Shown here piece after piece: positions 6,317 to 6,339 of a stretch of 6,339 nucleotides of DNA (its first letter is position 1; every line of letters starts with the position of its first letter). Below the pieces are notes generated by a model, which worked only from the letters and a program-made list of their open reading frames with translations, did not search any database and was not told the origin of the DNA. The DNA is from Candidatus Sulfotelmatobacter sp. GTDB lineage: Bacteria; Acidobacteriota; Terriglobia; Terriglobales; Acidobacteriaceae. Position numbers and translations under genes: made by a program. The DNA lies in NCBI GenBank assembly GCA_030037515.1, contig JASHRE010000750.1, positions 1-6,339 of the forward strand, in the 5' to 3' direction.

Positions 6317-6339
6317 ATGGCGAAGAGTTCAGCGACGGG

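Overview
The window looks like chromosomal DNA from a member of the Acidobacteriota, probably class Terriglobia. This is an inference from moderately high GC and from the last gene. That gene encodes an exported, coiled-coil protein whose mature part begins with an SLGDIARQAR-type motif, which I associate with acidobacterial genomes. No mobile element, CRISPR array, tRNA or rRNA was seen.

Layout. (1) Bases 1-225, minus strand: the N-terminal 75 codons of a gene leaving the left edge, tentatively a class II glutamine amidotransferase. (2) Bases 226-345: a divergent intergenic region with an imperfect inverted repeat at 233-266. (3) Bases 346-4775, plus strand: a two-gene tripartite-efflux operon made of a periplasmic adaptor lipoprotein and an AcrB/MexB-type RND (HAE1) inner-membrane pump. 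They are separated by 128 bases that hold a 14-bp two-copy tandem repeat. No outer-membrane channel gene follows. (4) A rho-independent terminator for the plus strand at 4972-4994. It lies inside the last codons of the next gene, which converges on the operon. (5) Bases 4966-5502, minus strand: a small SET-domain lysine methyltransferase with a post-SET cysteine cluster and a basic tail. (6) Bases 5578-6306, minus strand: the exported coiled-coil protein, starting at a codon with a clear GGAGG ribosome binding site.

How the genes work together. The adaptor and RND pump should form an envelope-spanning drug/solute exporter with a TolC-like channel encoded elsewhere. All proton-relay residues and the phenylalanines lining the AcrB drug pocket are present, so the pump looks intact. 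The SET protein and the exported protein share a strand with a 75-base gap and could be co-transcribed, but nothing ties them functionally to each other or to the pump.

I do not see a convincing new multi-gene system. The points most worth a second look are the bacterial SET enzyme, the terminator embedded in its 3' end, and the easily missed partial gene at the left edge.
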